A stretch of 64,000 nucleotides of DNA from Alteribacillus iranensis (GCF_900113025.1 NZ_FONT01000008.1:1-64000), one strand, 5' to 3'; positions 51,883 through 60,378 are shown, counted from the stretch's first letter. Numbers and translations: made by a program. The notes: generated by a model from the sequence alone, not told the origin.

Positions 51883-52494
51883 TTATTCTTGCCCTTTCTT
51901 TACCATAGAAGCAATATCGACCGTACGTTTTGCTTGGTGTTTCACTGCGTCTTGTACATCTTCTTGCATGTTGCCTTCTTGGTCTACTGTTACACTGACA
52001 CCGTATGGGTTCCCACCAGAGGTAAATTGAACAGCATCCGTATAACCTGGAGGGACAATGATTGCACCCCAGTGCATCATGCTTGTATACAAGACTTGGA
52101 CCGTTGCTTCGTGCCCGCCATGTGGATTACTTGCCGAAGACATGCCACTCACAACTTTGTTAATGAGTTTTCCTCCCGCCCAGAGGCCGCCGGTTGTATC
52201 AAGAAATTGCTTCATTTGAGCGGGCAAGTTACCAAAACGTGTTGGTGCACTAAAGATAATAGCATCCGCCCATTCCAGATCATCATTCGTTGCAACCGGG
52301 ACATCTTTTGTCGCTTTGATATGCTCTTTCCACGCTGGGTTAGATGCAATCGCTGCTTCTGGTGCGAGTTCTTCTACTCGCAGCACTTTCACATCCGCAC
52401 CAGCGGCCTCTGCTCCTTCTTTTGCCCATTGCGCCATTTTGTAATTGGTTCCTGTAGAACTGTAGTAAATAACCGCTAATTTTACATTTTCCAT
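51883..52494 (-). CDS. WrbA-like NAD(P)H:quinone oxidoreductase
   Basis: A 203-residue flavodoxin-fold quinone reductase. The phosphate-binding loop is YYSSTGTNYKMAQ, and the FMN/quinone region holds FSAPTRFGNLPAQMKQFLD and SASNPHGGHE, as in WrbA. Two-electron reduction of quinones fits the CatD/CatE context. I chose ATG at 52494 because AAAGGAG lies eight bases upstream. A longer frame starting at 52548 also has an SD-like AGAAGGTGAGG and would add 18 residues (MTVGIFDKLFGQ). Confidence 0.85.
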   Translation of the reverse strand: MENVKLAVIYYSSTGTNYKMAQWAKEGAEAAGADVKVLRVEELAPEAAIASNPAWKEHIKATKDVPVATNDDLEWADAIIFSAPTRFGNLPAQMKQFLDTTGGLWAGGKLINKVVSGMSSASNPHGGHEATVQVLYTSMMHWGAIIVPPGYTDAVQFTSGGNPYGVSVTVDQEGNMQEDVQDAVKHQAKRTVDIASMVKKGQE

Positions 52495-52578
52495 ATTATT
52501 CGACTCCTTTTTTTGACCAAATAATTTATCAAAAATACCCACTGTCATCCTCACCTTCTAACATGTTGTCTGATGTCT

Positions 52579-52974
52579 TTATGCTGCCCTGTTCATTGAA
52601 TCGCTATTTGTCTTTCCGAGCGAGAGTGCTGTGTTATTCGAAAGCACTACATAAAGTGACATCGCAAGTAACGCAAGATCTAATTCATAACCACCTAAGA
52701 ACCCGGCTGATAATTTCGCTGTAAATATAGCTCCAACCATGATGATGGCGAATAGCGAACCAACAATCTTCGTACCAATCCCCAAAATCATGGCGAGTCC
52801 TCCTACTAATTCAATAACAGCTACGATATAAGCTAAAAATCCAGGAATCCCAATACTGTCGAAAAAGCCGACAGTATTTCCAATCCCTGCCTGGAATTTA
52901 TCCAAGCCATGAATAAAGAAAATAATTCCTAATACGACTCGCAGGATGAAAGTGCCTGTGTCTTGTTTACTCAC
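52579..52974 (-). CDS. catD: DoxX-family membrane protein (CatD-like)
   Basis: A 131-residue membrane protein with about four hydrophobic helices. RVVLGIIFFIHGLDKFQAGI and AVIELVGGLAMILGIG are typical DoxX sequence. B. subtilis CatD, the partner of CatE, is of this family. A quinone-linked redox role at the membrane is likely. The GTG start follows AAAGGAG at fair distance. It is the first gene of the operon, directly under the promoter at 53080-53052. Confidence 0.85.
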   Translation of the reverse strand: MSKQDTGTFILRVVLGIIFFIHGLDKFQAGIGNTVGFFDSIGIPGFLAYIVAVIELVGGLAMILGIGTKIVGSLFAIIMVGAIFTAKLSAGFLGGYELDLALLAMSLYVVLSNNTALSLGKTNSDSMNRAA

Positions 52975-53035
52975 CCTGTATCACTCCTTTTCCTATTTTT
53001 TGTAAATCAAAGCATGTATATGAACTTCGCTTTAA

Positions 53036-53102
53036 TTACTTTTCGTAAGTAAGTATAATTAAATAATTAAATGATGTCAATGAATAAAGTTACAAAAAGT
53101 AA
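53036..53102. promoter_or_regulatory. catD promoter with twin HxlR-type operators
   Basis: On the minus strand TTGACA (53080-53075), 17 bases, TATACT (53057-53052). Site 1, TTACTT-TTCGT-AAGTAA (53036-53052), overlaps the -10 box and start point. Site 2 at 53090-53102 is TTACTTTTTGTAA on the minus strand, nearly identical to site 1 (TTACTTTTCGTAA), and lies between the catD -35 box and the regulator gene. They are the presumed operators of the HxlR protein. Confidence 0.75.
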
Positions 53103-53158
53103 GTTTGTTATTATTTATATCTATTTGTGGTAAAATAATGGCAGAGGAGTGATAAAGT

Positions 53159-53488
53159 ATGAATACATCTCAACTTTGTCCTAAGTTTGAAAAAGCGATG
53201 AGTTTGTTAAGTAAACGCTGGACCGGTTTGGTCATATATCAGCTGCTTTCCGGTCCTCAGCGCTTTTGCACCATTGAATCATCGATTGGTATTAGTGGAA
53301 GACTCTTATCGGATAGACTCAAGCATTTAGAGAGTGAAGGGATTGTCAAACGAGAGGTGTTCCCAGAAACGCCGATTCGGATTGAATATTCATTGACTGA
53401 AAAGGGACAGGAATTACAACCTTTTATGAAAGAATTAGAGAAATGGTCGCAAAAGTGGATAGATACCGAGGAAACCGTGTCAAAATGA
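53159..53488 (+). CDS. HxlR-family redox/quinone-sensing repressor (CatR/YodB-like)
   Basis: A 109-residue winged-helix regulator. LCPKFEKAMSLLSKRWTGLVIYQLLSGPQRF contains the conserved N-terminal Cys (residue 7), and ISGRLLSDRLKHLESEGIVKREVFPETPIRIEYSLT is typical of the family. Only Cys7 is present, as in CatR; YodB has extra C-terminal cysteines. It is divergent from catD and next to its operators, so it should repress catD-wrbA-catE until quinones modify Cys7. RBS AGAGGAG. Confidence 0.85.
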   Translation: MNTSQLCPKFEKAMSLLSKRWTGLVIYQLLSGPQRFCTIESSIGISGRLLSDRLKHLESEGIVKREVFPETPIRIEYSLTEKGQELQPFMKELEKWSQKWIDTEETVSK

Positions 53489-53509
53489 AGATGTCGTGAT
53501 TGCATGCGA

Positions 53510-53546
53510 AAAGGGCGGCTTACAAGCAGCACGCCCTTTCCTTTTT
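53510..53546 (+). terminator. Rho-independent terminator after the HxlR gene
   Basis: AAAGGGCG/CGCCCTTT arms with a 14-base loop, then CCTTTTT. Confidence 0.75.
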
Positions 53547-53579
53547 AAATCACTTTTGTATTAATTTCATCGCTTTTAG

Positions 53580-54317
53580 TTAATTCCCAGGAAATTTCTG
53601 TTTCCTCAACACTTCTTCAATCCCCTGATAGTAACGTCTGCTGAAAAAGGCAGCTACAAATTGGGTCCACGTTCCGAACCGGTTATTTTTCGTTCGTCCT
53701 TCCAAGTAACGTGAATAGATATCATTATAATCTTCCAACAGTGGTTGAAGCTCACGGTTGTAACGTTCTTCGTGATACACCGCTTCTTTCGGAAGGCGTG
53801 GTTTTTGGCCGTCATCTTCCCCGGGATGACCAATACAAAGGCCGGATATAGGAATTACGTATTCGGGAAGATTCAGCATGTCGATCACTTCTAATGCTTT
53901 TCTGCGAATGCCCCCAATCGCAACTGTACCGAGTCCAAGTGATTCAGCTGCCGCCACTGCTGTCCCAAGGGAAATGCCGACATCCGTCGTTCCTACGATG
54001 AGTGAATCGATATCATTCGTTACGTTTAAAGAGGTTCCTTCCATTTCACTCGCAAGATATGTACGATAAAAGTCTGCGCAAAAAATCAAAAATACAGGGG
54101 CTTCTTCTATGTGCTTCTGATTTCCGCACAGTTCAGCAAGCTTCTTTTTACGTTCTTCATTCTTTACCGCAATAATGGAATACTGTTGTCCATTAATCCA
54201 GTTCGGTGCAGCCTGAACGGATTGGATAATTTGATGAAGCTGTTCCTCTTCTACCGGTTTGTCTTGATAAGAACGAAACGAACGATGGGCTTGCAATGAT
54301 GCAATTACTTCATTCAT
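53580..54317 (-). CDS. NfrA-family FMN-dependent NADPH oxidoreductase
   Basis: A 245-residue nitroreductase-fold enzyme. Start region HRSFRSYQDKPVEEEQLHQII, then APNWINGQQYSIIAV, GISLGTAVAAAESLGLGTVAIGG and SGLCIGHPGE follow the NfrA1/NfrA2 (YcnD) pattern. It reduces flavins, nitro-compounds and quinones with NADPH and may repair thiols. It fits the neighbouring quinone-stress genes but has its own upstream region. Confidence 0.85.
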   Translation of the reverse strand: MNEVIASLQAHRSFRSYQDKPVEEEQLHQIIQSVQAAPNWINGQQYSIIAVKNEERKKKLAELCGNQKHIEEAPVFLIFCADFYRTYLASEMEGTSLNVTNDIDSLIVGTTDVGISLGTAVAAAESLGLGTVAIGGIRRKALEVIDMLNLPEYVIPISGLCIGHPGEDDGQKPRLPKEAVYHEERYNRELQPLLEDYNDIYSRYLEGRTKNNRFGTWTQFVAAFFSRRYYQGIEEVLRKQKFPGN

Positions 54318-54329
54318 GGATGACTACCT

Positions 54330-54517
54330 CCAGTGTAGTAATACAAGATCTCCATTAAATTGTACCAAGAGCCCGGATGAAAAGGAAAAAGTTTGCCCAG
54401 CATAGGCTGTGTACAGAATTTATTTCTTGTAAACTCCCTGCGTGTGGCCATCAAGGGAACGAAGCATAATGTGACGATGATATATTTGAAGCTGGTTATT
54501 TATTACCAGCTTTTTTT
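54330..54517 (+). ncRNA. Possible small RNA or micro-ORF with an orphan terminator
   Basis: A strong plus-strand terminator (AAGCTGGT/ACCAGCTT, 8-base loop, then seven Ts, 54489-54517) has no credible long gene before it. The region holds an inverted pair CCCT/AGGG within CCCTGCGTGTGGCCATCAAGGG, and a 30-codon frame from 54377 (MKRKKFAQHRLCTEF...) without a ribosome site. It could be a small RNA or a very short gene. The nearest gene on this side runs the other way. Confidence 0.35.
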
Positions 54518-54708
54518 CATTGACAACTGCTTTTACCTCTCAAACTACTACCTCTTTATCTCACTGTCCTTACATTAAGGCGTTATGTTGGTTGTCCCAC
54601 TTTGTCATCATTATCAATTATTATCTTAAATTCTCAATTTTCACTTCAAATCAAAACATTATGAACTATAGAACTTCGGTTTTTAGCTCATAAACAGAAG
54701 TTTCTTTC

Positions 54709-54746
54709 TTGACAATAGAATACTTACTGTATGATAATGATTATGT
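54709..54746 (+). promoter_or_regulatory. ahpC promoter with Fur/PerR-like box
   Basis: TTGACA (54709-54714), 18 bases, GATAAT (54733-54738). TGATAATGATTATGT (54732-54746) overlaps the -10 box and matches the Fur 7-1-7 core in 12 of 14 positions and the PerR box slightly less well. A further PerR-like TTAGAATAATTATTG follows at 54750. PerR control is expected from the gene, but the box fits Fur marginally better. Confidence 0.65.
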
Positions 54747-54757
54747 AATTAGAATAA

Positions 54758-54790
54758 TTATTGTTTGTGAATCGTTTTCACTTACAATAA
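54758..54790 (+). other. 5'-leader hairpin of ahpC
   Basis: Arms TTATTGT-TT-GTGAA and TTCAC-TT-ACAATAA pair as 12 bp around a 2x2 T mismatch and the loop TCGTT. It ends 32 bases before the ATG, so it lies in the mRNA leader. It may stabilise the message or act as an operator. Confidence 0.5.
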
Positions 54791-54822
54791 TAAACAACAT
54801 ATCTTTTAGGAGGAATCGAATC

Positions 54823-55386
54823 ATGTCAGTTATCGGAACAACAGTAAAACCTTTTACAGCACAAGCATATAAAAATGGAGAATTTGTAGAAGTTACAGAA
54901 GAAAACTTTAAAGGTCAATGGACAATCCTTTGCTTCTACCCAGCTGACTTCACTTTCGTTTGCCCAACAGAACTTGAAGATCTACAAGAGGAATATGACA
55001 CATTGAAAGAAATGGGTGCTGAAGTATACTCTGCTTCCACAGACACTCACTTTACACATAAAGCATGGCATGAAACTTCAGATGCTATCGGAAAAGTAAC
55101 GTATACAATGATTGGTGATCCATCCCTTACACTCCCTGCTAACTTTGAAGTTCTTCGTGAAGGTCAAGGACTTGCAGACCGTGGAACATTCATCATCGAC
55201 CCAGATGGTGTCATCCAAGTAGCAGATATCCATGCAGAAGGTATCGGCCGTGACGCAAGTGTGATCGTTGAAAAGCTTAAAGCTGCTCAATATGTACACA
55301 ACAATCCTGGCGAAGTATGCCCGGCAAAATGGAAAGAAGGAAGCGAAACCCTTAAGCCTAGCATCGACCTTGTAGGTAAAATCTAA
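54823..55386 (+). CDS. ahpC: Alkyl hydroperoxide reductase, AhpC
   Basis: A 187-residue typical 2-Cys peroxiredoxin. The peroxidatic Cys is in [13 protein letters not shown] (about residue 47) and the resolving Cys in GEVCPAKW near 166. It reduces H2O2, organic peroxides and peroxynitrite and is recycled by AhpF, encoded downstream. The ATG follows TAGGAGGA; the in-frame extension upstream to 54709 crosses the promoter and is not coding. Confidence 0.95.
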   Translation: MSVIGTTVKPFTAQAYKNGEFVEVTEENFKGQWTILCFYPADFTFVCPTELEDLQEEYDTLKEMGAEVYSASTDTHFTHKAWHETSDAIGKVTYTMIGDPSLTLPANFEVLREGQGLADRGTFIIDPDGVIQVADIHAEGIGRDASVIVEKLKAAQYVHNNPGEVCPAKWKEGSETLKPSIDLVGKI

Positions 55387-55401
55387 GGAGTGGAACCAAG
55401 A

Positions 55402-56928
55402 ATGCTTGATAAAGATATAAAAGCACAATTAAGTCAATATCTTGAGCTTCTCGAAAACGATATTGTTCTTAAAGTGAGTGCGGGGTCGGACGAGGTATCA
55501 AAAGATATCTCCGACCTCGTTCATGAAATTGCTTCCATGTCGGAAAAGATTTCAGTAGAGGAAACGGAGCTAGAACGTACTCCTAGTTTCAGTGTGAACC
55601 GCGTGGGAGAAGATACAGGGGTCGTTTTTGCGGGTATTCCGTTAGGCCATGAATTTACGTCCCTTGTATTAGCTCTCTTACAAGTGAGCGGCAGACCTCC
55701 AAAAGTAGATCAAAGTATTATTGATCAAATCAAGAACATTAGCGGGGAATATCATTTTGAAACGTTTGTCAGCTTAAGCTGTCATAACTGTCCGGATGTC
55801 GTACAAGCGCTAAACATCATGAGTGTGTTGAACCCGAATATTACTCATACGATGATTGACGGAGCCTCCAACAAGGAAGAAGCAGAACGCAGAAACGTAC
55901 GAGCGGTACCTGCTGTTTTCTTAGATGGGGAGTTCTGGAATGGTGGACGTATCACGATTCAGGAAATTCTCGCGAAATTGGGTGAAGGTCCAAGCGCAGA
56001 AGATTTTGCCGACAAAGACCCGTATGACGTTCTTGTCGTCGGTGGCGGACCTGCAGGTGCAAGTGCCGCGATTTATGCAGCACGAAAAGGTATCCGTACA
56101 GGCATTGTAGCCGAGCGCTTTGGCGGTCAAGTTCTCGACACTCTAAGCATCGAAAACTTCATCAGTGTTAAAGCGACAGAAGGACCGAAGCTCGCCCAGG
56201 CTCTTGAAGAACACGTCAAAGATTATGATATCGACATCATGGATCTACAGCGTGCCAAGCGTTTAGAAAAGAAAGACCTATTTGAGATTGAACTGGAGAA
56301 CGGCGCGGTCCTCCAGAGTAAATCTGTCATCATTTCGACAGGTGCTCGCTGGCGGAATATTAACGTCCCTGGAGAACAAGAATTGAAAAACAAAGGGGTC
56401 GCTTATTGTCCTCACTGTGACGGGCCTCTTTATGAAGGAAAAGACGTTTCCGTGATTGGTGGCGGAAACTCTGGTGTCGAAGCTGCGATTGACTTAGCGG
56501 GTATCGCAAAACACGTCACCCTTCTCGAGTTTTCAGCTGAGCTAAAAGCGGACCAAGTCCTTCAAGACCGTCTTCACAGCTTACCCAACGTTACGGTCCT
56601 TACCAATGCTGCAACGAAAGAAATCACAGGTACGGATAACGTGAACGGTCTGACGTATACAGACCGGGAGTCCGGCGAAGAACATCATGTGGAATTAGAT
56701 GGCGTCTTCGTTCAAATCGGCCTCGTTCCAAATACGGAGTGGCTCGAAGGAACGCTTGAACGTGATCAAGTCGGTAACATTGTGGTAGATAAGCGTGGAA
56801 CGACTTCTATTCCAGGTGTCTTTGCTGCTGGGGACTGTACCGATAGTGCGTATAACCAAATCATTATTTCGATGGGATCTGGCGCTACTGCTGGTCTCGG
56901 TGCGTTTGATCACCTCATCCGCAACTAA
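55402..56928 (+). CDS. ahpF: Alkyl hydroperoxide reductase flavoprotein, AhpF
   Basis: A 508-residue NADH:AhpC reductase. The N-terminal thioredoxin-like domain has the CxxC of CHNCPDV (about 129-132). The FAD motif is [16 protein letters not shown], the NADH motif is [12 protein letters not shown], and the second redox-active CxxC is CPHCDGP, followed by [13 protein letters not shown] at 55402 follows TAAGGAG, 15 bases after ahpC. A terminator follows the gene, so ahpCF is a two-gene operon. Confidence 0.94.
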   Translation: MLDKDIKAQLSQYLELLENDIVLKVSAGSDEVSKDISDLVHEIASMSEKISVEETELERTPSFSVNRVGEDTGVVFAGIPLGHEFTSLVLALLQVSGRPPKVDQSIIDQIKNISGEYHFETFVSLSCHNCPDVVQALNIMSVLNPNITHTMIDGASNKEEAERRNVRAVPAVFLDGEFWNGGRITIQEILAKLGEGPSAEDFADKDPYDVLVVGGGPAGASAAIYAARKGIRTGIVAERFGGQVLDTLSIENFISVKATEGPKLAQALEEHVKDYDIDIMDLQRAKRLEKKDLFEIELENGAVLQSKSVIISTGARWRNINVPGEQELKNKGVAYCPHCDGPLYEGKDVSVIGGGNSGVEAAIDLAGIAKHVTLLEFSAELKADQVLQDRLHSLPNVTVLTNAATKEITGTDNVNGLTYTDRESGEEHHVELDGVFVQIGLVPNTEWLEGTLERDQVGNIVVDKRGTTSIPGVFAAGDCTDSAYNQIIISMGSGATAGLGAFDHLIRN

Positions 56929-56941
56929 CATGATATCTGCA

Positions 56942-56975
56942 AAAAAATCGCTGCCTTAGTGTGGCGATTTTTTGT
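56942..56975 (+). terminator. Rho-independent terminator after ahpF
   Basis: AAAAAATCGC/GCGATTTTTT arms with a 12-base loop, T-rich tail TTTGTTTT. Confidence 0.8.
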
Positions 56976-57091
56976 TTTGTAACTTGCCTCCCTTTCCGGA
57001 GGATGTCGCCATCCGTACCGCGAGCCGGAATACCTGATATTTTAACCGAAACTTGTTAGAATAGAGGTAACAAGGAGAGGAGGAGTTTGAG

Positions 57092-57262
57092 ATGGCTAAA
57101 CCTCGAAGAGCAATTGTCAAAAAGAAAGAAATGCGGACAAAAGAAATTTCAACAATGATTGCCGAAGGCGGGTTAGGTGCAGAAAGGTATTATGATATAA
57201 AAAAGAGAACTTCTTCTTCAAAGAATAGGAAATTATCCAAAAATAACAAAAAGAATGGATAA
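57092..57262 (+). CDS. Small basic protein, 56 residues
   Basis: ATG preceded by AAGGAGAGGAGGAG opens a 56-codon frame. The product is very basic (MAKPRRAIVKKKEMRTKEIS, a central MIAEGGLGAERYYDIKK and a KN-rich tail). The middle segment looks like a conserved small-protein core, but I cannot name the family. It is too short for usual length cut-offs. It could bind nucleic acid. A GC-rich hairpin follows at 57303-57334 (CCGAG/CTCGG arms). Confidence 0.6.
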   Translation: MAKPRRAIVKKKEMRTKEISTMIAEGGLGAERYYDIKKRTSSSKNRKLSKNNKKNG

Positions 57263-57481
57263 CTCATCGGCAGCAAAGAAAAATACTCGCTTGGACGAAC
57301 GCCCGAGCCTCCTCACGACCGTGGTGAGGTCTCGGTCGCCCATTTTACCGCTTACCTCGAATTTTTCCCTCCCTCCAACATTTTCTCCCTCTTCTCCCGT
57401 ACTGGCCCTGCTCACAACCTTCCCCCATCATGTTTCATTTAAATATGAACGGGCTACATGAAAAGAAAAGGAGGTTTTCAC

Positions 57482-57835
57482 ATGGGAACAGTAACGGCAA
57501 CCGGTGCCATATTATTTTTAACTGGTTGGTTTGCCCTCGTTGAATTCGATAGTTTTCCTGAGTCGGAACGCAAACAAATATTACAAAAAATAAAAAGCAG
57601 TCCTGCCTACATTCTTCTCATTGCTTTCATGCCCATTGGTGTTTTGCTGAATGTGTTAGGAGCCATGGTGGGATCTGTCTCGATGATCATGATTGGAGCA
57701 TTTCTTATAATTCTCCAAGGCATCATGGTGTCCCTCTTGTTTTGGAGAAGAAAGCGCTGGAAAAGCATCTTGCTGCTGACAGCAATTGTTTTACTGGGAA
57801 TATTCGTGTTTATTCCTTACTTCCTTCCATCTTAA
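57482..57835 (+). CDS. Four-helix membrane protein, unknown function
   Basis: A 117-residue integral membrane protein with hydrophobic segments at about residues 4-18, 43-62, 68-84 and 95-113, and a charged FPESERKQILQKIK loop. I do not recognise the family. ATG at 57482 follows AAAGGAGG; an in-frame ATG at 57458 has no ribosome site. Confidence 0.6.
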   Translation: MGTVTATGAILFLTGWFALVEFDSFPESERKQILQKIKSSPAYILLIAFMPIGVLLNVLGAMVGSVSMIMIGAFLIILQGIMVSLLFWRRKRWKSILLLTAIVLLGIFVFIPYFLPS

Positions 57836-57949
57836 GGTACCATCACCCTATGGCAGCTTTCTACGTCACAGACTGTACAAGTACTGCGTTTCCTAATATG
57901 AATGAAACTTGAATATGTAAAAAAGAGGAAATCAAACTGAGCCCTTCTC

Positions 57950-57998
57950 CTCCTCCTGTCTATCTTGTACAATATTACCCAGAAAATGACAGGAGGAG
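57950..57998 (+). promoter_or_regulatory. Perfect 11-bp hairpin sequestering the ribosome site of the PD40 gene
   Basis: CTCCTCCTGTC (57950-57960) is the exact complement of GACAGGAGGAG (57988-57998), with a 27-base loop. The right arm contains the AGGAGG ribosome site of the next gene. If both arms are transcribed, initiation would need the stem to open. If transcription begins inside the loop (TACAAT at 57968), the repeat is a DNA operator instead. Confidence 0.6.
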
Positions 57999-58003
57999 AT
58001 TCT

Positions 58004-59317
58004 ATTTCAAACAATCGTATACTCTGCAGTCTTATCGGGCTCGTCGGATTCCTCTTCATAGCATCACTCGCCTACAGCGTTTTGAAAGACAATGACCCCT
58101 ATAAGCATTTCACTGGGCTAGGCGACACTATTTCTATTTCAACGGATGATACGACCATCGCTTTTTCCTACTACAAGGATGGGAAGGAAGCCATTTACAC
58201 TGGAAACGTGGATGGAAAGAATGTAGAAAAAATTACGGAGCCCGAAGAAAAAACAGATCATCGGCAGCCGCAGTTCTCCCCAGATGGAAAAGGTTTAATA
58301 TATGTAGCTGCCAACCCGGATGGGGTTCAGACGATACATTACCAATCTGACCTTACCAGCGATGAAACGAGACCGCTTACGGGAACAGATCATCATGTGT
58401 TCAGCACTGCCTTTTCTCCAGATGGCAGTACCGTCTATTATATTGCCATGCCAGCGGAAGATTTTCAGAAACCGGAAGGGGAAAAGGAGAATGGAGCAGA
58501 ATTATATTCCGTAGATGTAAAGGGCAATCCGCCTCAGAAACTAACAGATAAAGATTCATATGCGATGAACGAGCTTTCCGTTTCTGCTGATGGGGAGAAC
58601 CTATATTATACCGCTTTTCGTGACAAAAAGGAGCAGCTCTTCTCTTACAATCTCGAAACAGGAACAGAACAACCATTTTTAGAAGAACATACATCAGATG
58701 GCGTCTATCACCCTGCTTTCTCCCCCAACGAGGACTTTTTGGCCTATACAGCTGTGGCGGACACATCGGAGAATGGTACCTTTCAGTATGGGCTCTATTT
58801 AATGGACCTTTCCAGCGGAGAATCAACAAGGCTTACAGATTACAACGCTTCTGTAACTTCTCCCGTCTTTTTTCATCAGGAGGATCGTATCGCATTACTC
58901 GTAGAAAGCAATTGGCCCAGTGAGCCGTCTTCCTATGAAGTGATGACTGTTTCTTATGACGGCAAAGAGGCAGCTCCCATAGAGCTGGATCTTCCTGAAT
59001 CCGAAAACGACATCCAGCTCAAAGCGATTGCCGACAACGTAGTGAACCCGTTGACGATGACAGTTCTGTATCTCTTGCTGTTTGGCTTATTAACTGTTTA
59101 TTTTCACAAAGCTTCACAAAAAACATATTTTCCTGCAAAATTAAGTGCCATCTTAAGCGGCATTGTGTTTGCAAGCTCCTTTGCAGGGGCTGCTTATAAT
59201 GGATGGGCTGGTATCGGTCTATTTATGATAGCCGTATGGTTATTTGTCTGCACAGCTGTCCTCTTTCTGTTTGCGTTTGTTTACCGGTGGTTTGTGAGAC
59301 GTTCCACTTTACCGTAA
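58004..59317 (+). CDS. Membrane-anchored PD40/TolB-like beta-propeller protein, AUU start
   Basis: A 437-residue protein. One N-terminal membrane segment (about 8-25, CSLIGLVGFLFIASLAYSVL) leads to a PD40-repeat beta-propeller (repeats with PQFSPDGKGLIYVA, AFSPDGSTVYYIA, AFSPNEDFLAYTA). Three C-terminal membrane helices follow (about 350-430). Such proteins are sensors or wall/transport accessories; I cannot assign a function. The only SD, AGGAGG at 57991, is seven bases before an in-frame ATT; no ATG/GTG/TTG is suitably placed. An upstream in-frame ATG at 57986 has no SD. Confidence 0.7.
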   Translation: MSNNRILCSLIGLVGFLFIASLAYSVLKDNDPYKHFTGLGDTISISTDDTTIAFSYYKDGKEAIYTGNVDGKNVEKITEPEEKTDHRQPQFSPDGKGLIYVAANPDGVQTIHYQSDLTSDETRPLTGTDHHVFSTAFSPDGSTVYYIAMPAEDFQKPEGEKENGAELYSVDVKGNPPQKLTDKDSYAMNELSVSADGENLYYTAFRDKKEQLFSYNLETGTEQPFLEEHTSDGVYHPAFSPNEDFLAYTAVADTSENGTFQYGLYLMDLSSGESTRLTDYNASVTSPVFFHQEDRIALLVESNWPSEPSSYEVMTVSYDGKEAAPIELDLPESENDIQLKAIADNVVNPLTMTVLYLLLFGLLTVYFHKASQKTYFPAKLSAILSGIVFASSFAGAAYNGWAGIGLFMIAVWLFVCTAVLFLFAFVYRWFVRRSTLP

Positions 59318-59438
59318 CCTTTAGCGCGGAAAGAATCCCCATCCTTCCATTTTATCTTAGCCGTTAGGTTTATCACCTGGCGGCTTCCCCATGCAGTTTC
59401 AAGATCTTTCTGACGCTATGAAAAACAATATGGAAACT

Positions 59439-59534
59439 CTAATGATCCTTTGTTTCGTCCTTTTTCTTTTTAGAGCGCCCGCCAATAACCGCTATAAAGA
59501 TTACAAGTAATGCCGCCACAATGGAAGAATTCAT
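59439..59534 (-). CDS. Single-pass micro-protein, 31 residues
   Basis: ATG preceded by AAGAGGTGA opens a 31-codon frame. MNSSIVAALLVIFIAVIGG is a transmembrane helix, then a highly charged tail RSKKKKDETKDH. The layout (short helix, basic inside) is that of many bacterial membrane micro-proteins. It is too short for usual gene calls, so evidence is limited to the ribosome site and composition. Confidence 0.5.
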   Translation of the reverse strand: MNSSIVAALLVIFIAVIGGRSKKKKDETKDH

Positions 59535-59608
59535 CCAATCACCTCTTATTCCATGTAGGTTTGTCTCGCCCCATCAATGATTCTTGATTTGCACCGAAGA
59601 AGACTTTC

Positions 59609-60064
59609 TTACAAATTGCTTATTCTGATCGTCTCTCCTATATTGTATCCGATCCAAGCTCCAATAAATGGGAAGGTATCGATAGGAAAATCCAACCTTG
59701 TAGTCGATATATCCTTGACAATAAATAAAATGGTAATGATAACACTGATGACACCGATGAAAACAATCTCCATTATTTTTCGTCGCTTCCACCGTTTCTC
59801 CCCTAAACGATTTCGGTCAAATTCCTGTACACGTCTACTAGCTTTTGTGCCAATCGGTCTTCCTGTTTTCAAGTTGTACACCATGATAGCTACTATGACC
59901 CATACAAGCACACAACATGCTCCAATCAGTAGAGAAGGCTTTATGTCCTCAGCAAAATAACCAAACAGCACGAATAATAGCAGCATGACGAGATTATATT
60001 GGACCAATTGCTTCTTTTTTAAATGCTTCACTTCTTGTATATCCGATTGCGCTGCCTCCATCAT
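59609..60064 (-). CDS. Four-helix membrane protein, unknown function
   Basis: A 151-residue integral membrane protein. Hydrophobic segments lie at about 25-42, 47-62, 100-117 and 130-145. The charged loop TKASRRVQEFDRNRLGEKRWKRRK links helices 2 and 3. I do not recognise the family. It is one of three small membrane-protein genes in a row on the minus strand. Confidence 0.6.
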   Translation of the reverse strand: MMEAAQSDIQEVKHLKKKQLVQYNLVMLLLFVLFGYFAEDIKPSLLIGACCVLVWVIVAIMVYNLKTGRPIGTKASRRVQEFDRNRLGEKRWKRRKIMEIVFIGVISVIITILFIVKDISTTRLDFPIDTFPFIGAWIGYNIGETIRISNL

Positions 60065-60147
60065 TACCCTCTCTTCCTATTGAGTATTGACTTTCACTCT
60101 ACATGCCCGTGTTCCAACAAAGGAATGCATCCGTTCATGTAAGGGAT

Positions 60148-60378
60148 CTAGGCATCGTCTTCTTTAAAAATGTTGCCGAATTTAGGTTTTTTAAAAAAGT
60201 TGATCGAATAACTAATAATTGAAAAGGCTATGAAAATCGCCATGTCCCAAGTCATTGTTTCAGTTACGAACGTAGTATAAGAGATAATCACCACCATACT
60301 TAAAAAGAAAATCACGTCTGATACCATACTTAACGTACGAAATATCTTACTTGACATCTTGGCTGTAATATTTTTCAT
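60148..60378 (-). CDS. Small two-helix membrane protein
   Basis: A 76-residue protein with two hydrophobic segments (VSDVIFFLSMVVIISYTTF and MAIFIAFSIISYSINFF), ending in a basic PKFGNIFKEDDA tail. The family is not recognised. An SD-like GGAGAG lies before the ATG. It sits between two other small membrane-protein genes. Confidence 0.5.
   Translation of the reverse strand: MKNITAKMSSKIFRTLSMVSDVIFFLSMVVIISYTTFVTETMTWDMAIFIAFSIISYSINFFKKPKFGNIFKEDDA

Noticed and set aside
54709-54822. N-terminal extension of ahpC by 38 codons
   Set aside because: It covers the promoter, the regulatory box and the leader hairpin; the SD-backed ATG at 54823 gives the normal 187-residue protein.
58004-59317. 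TolB of the Tol-Pal system
   Set aside because: It has PD40 repeats, but also several membrane helices and no tol/pal genes; the organism type lacks an outer membrane.
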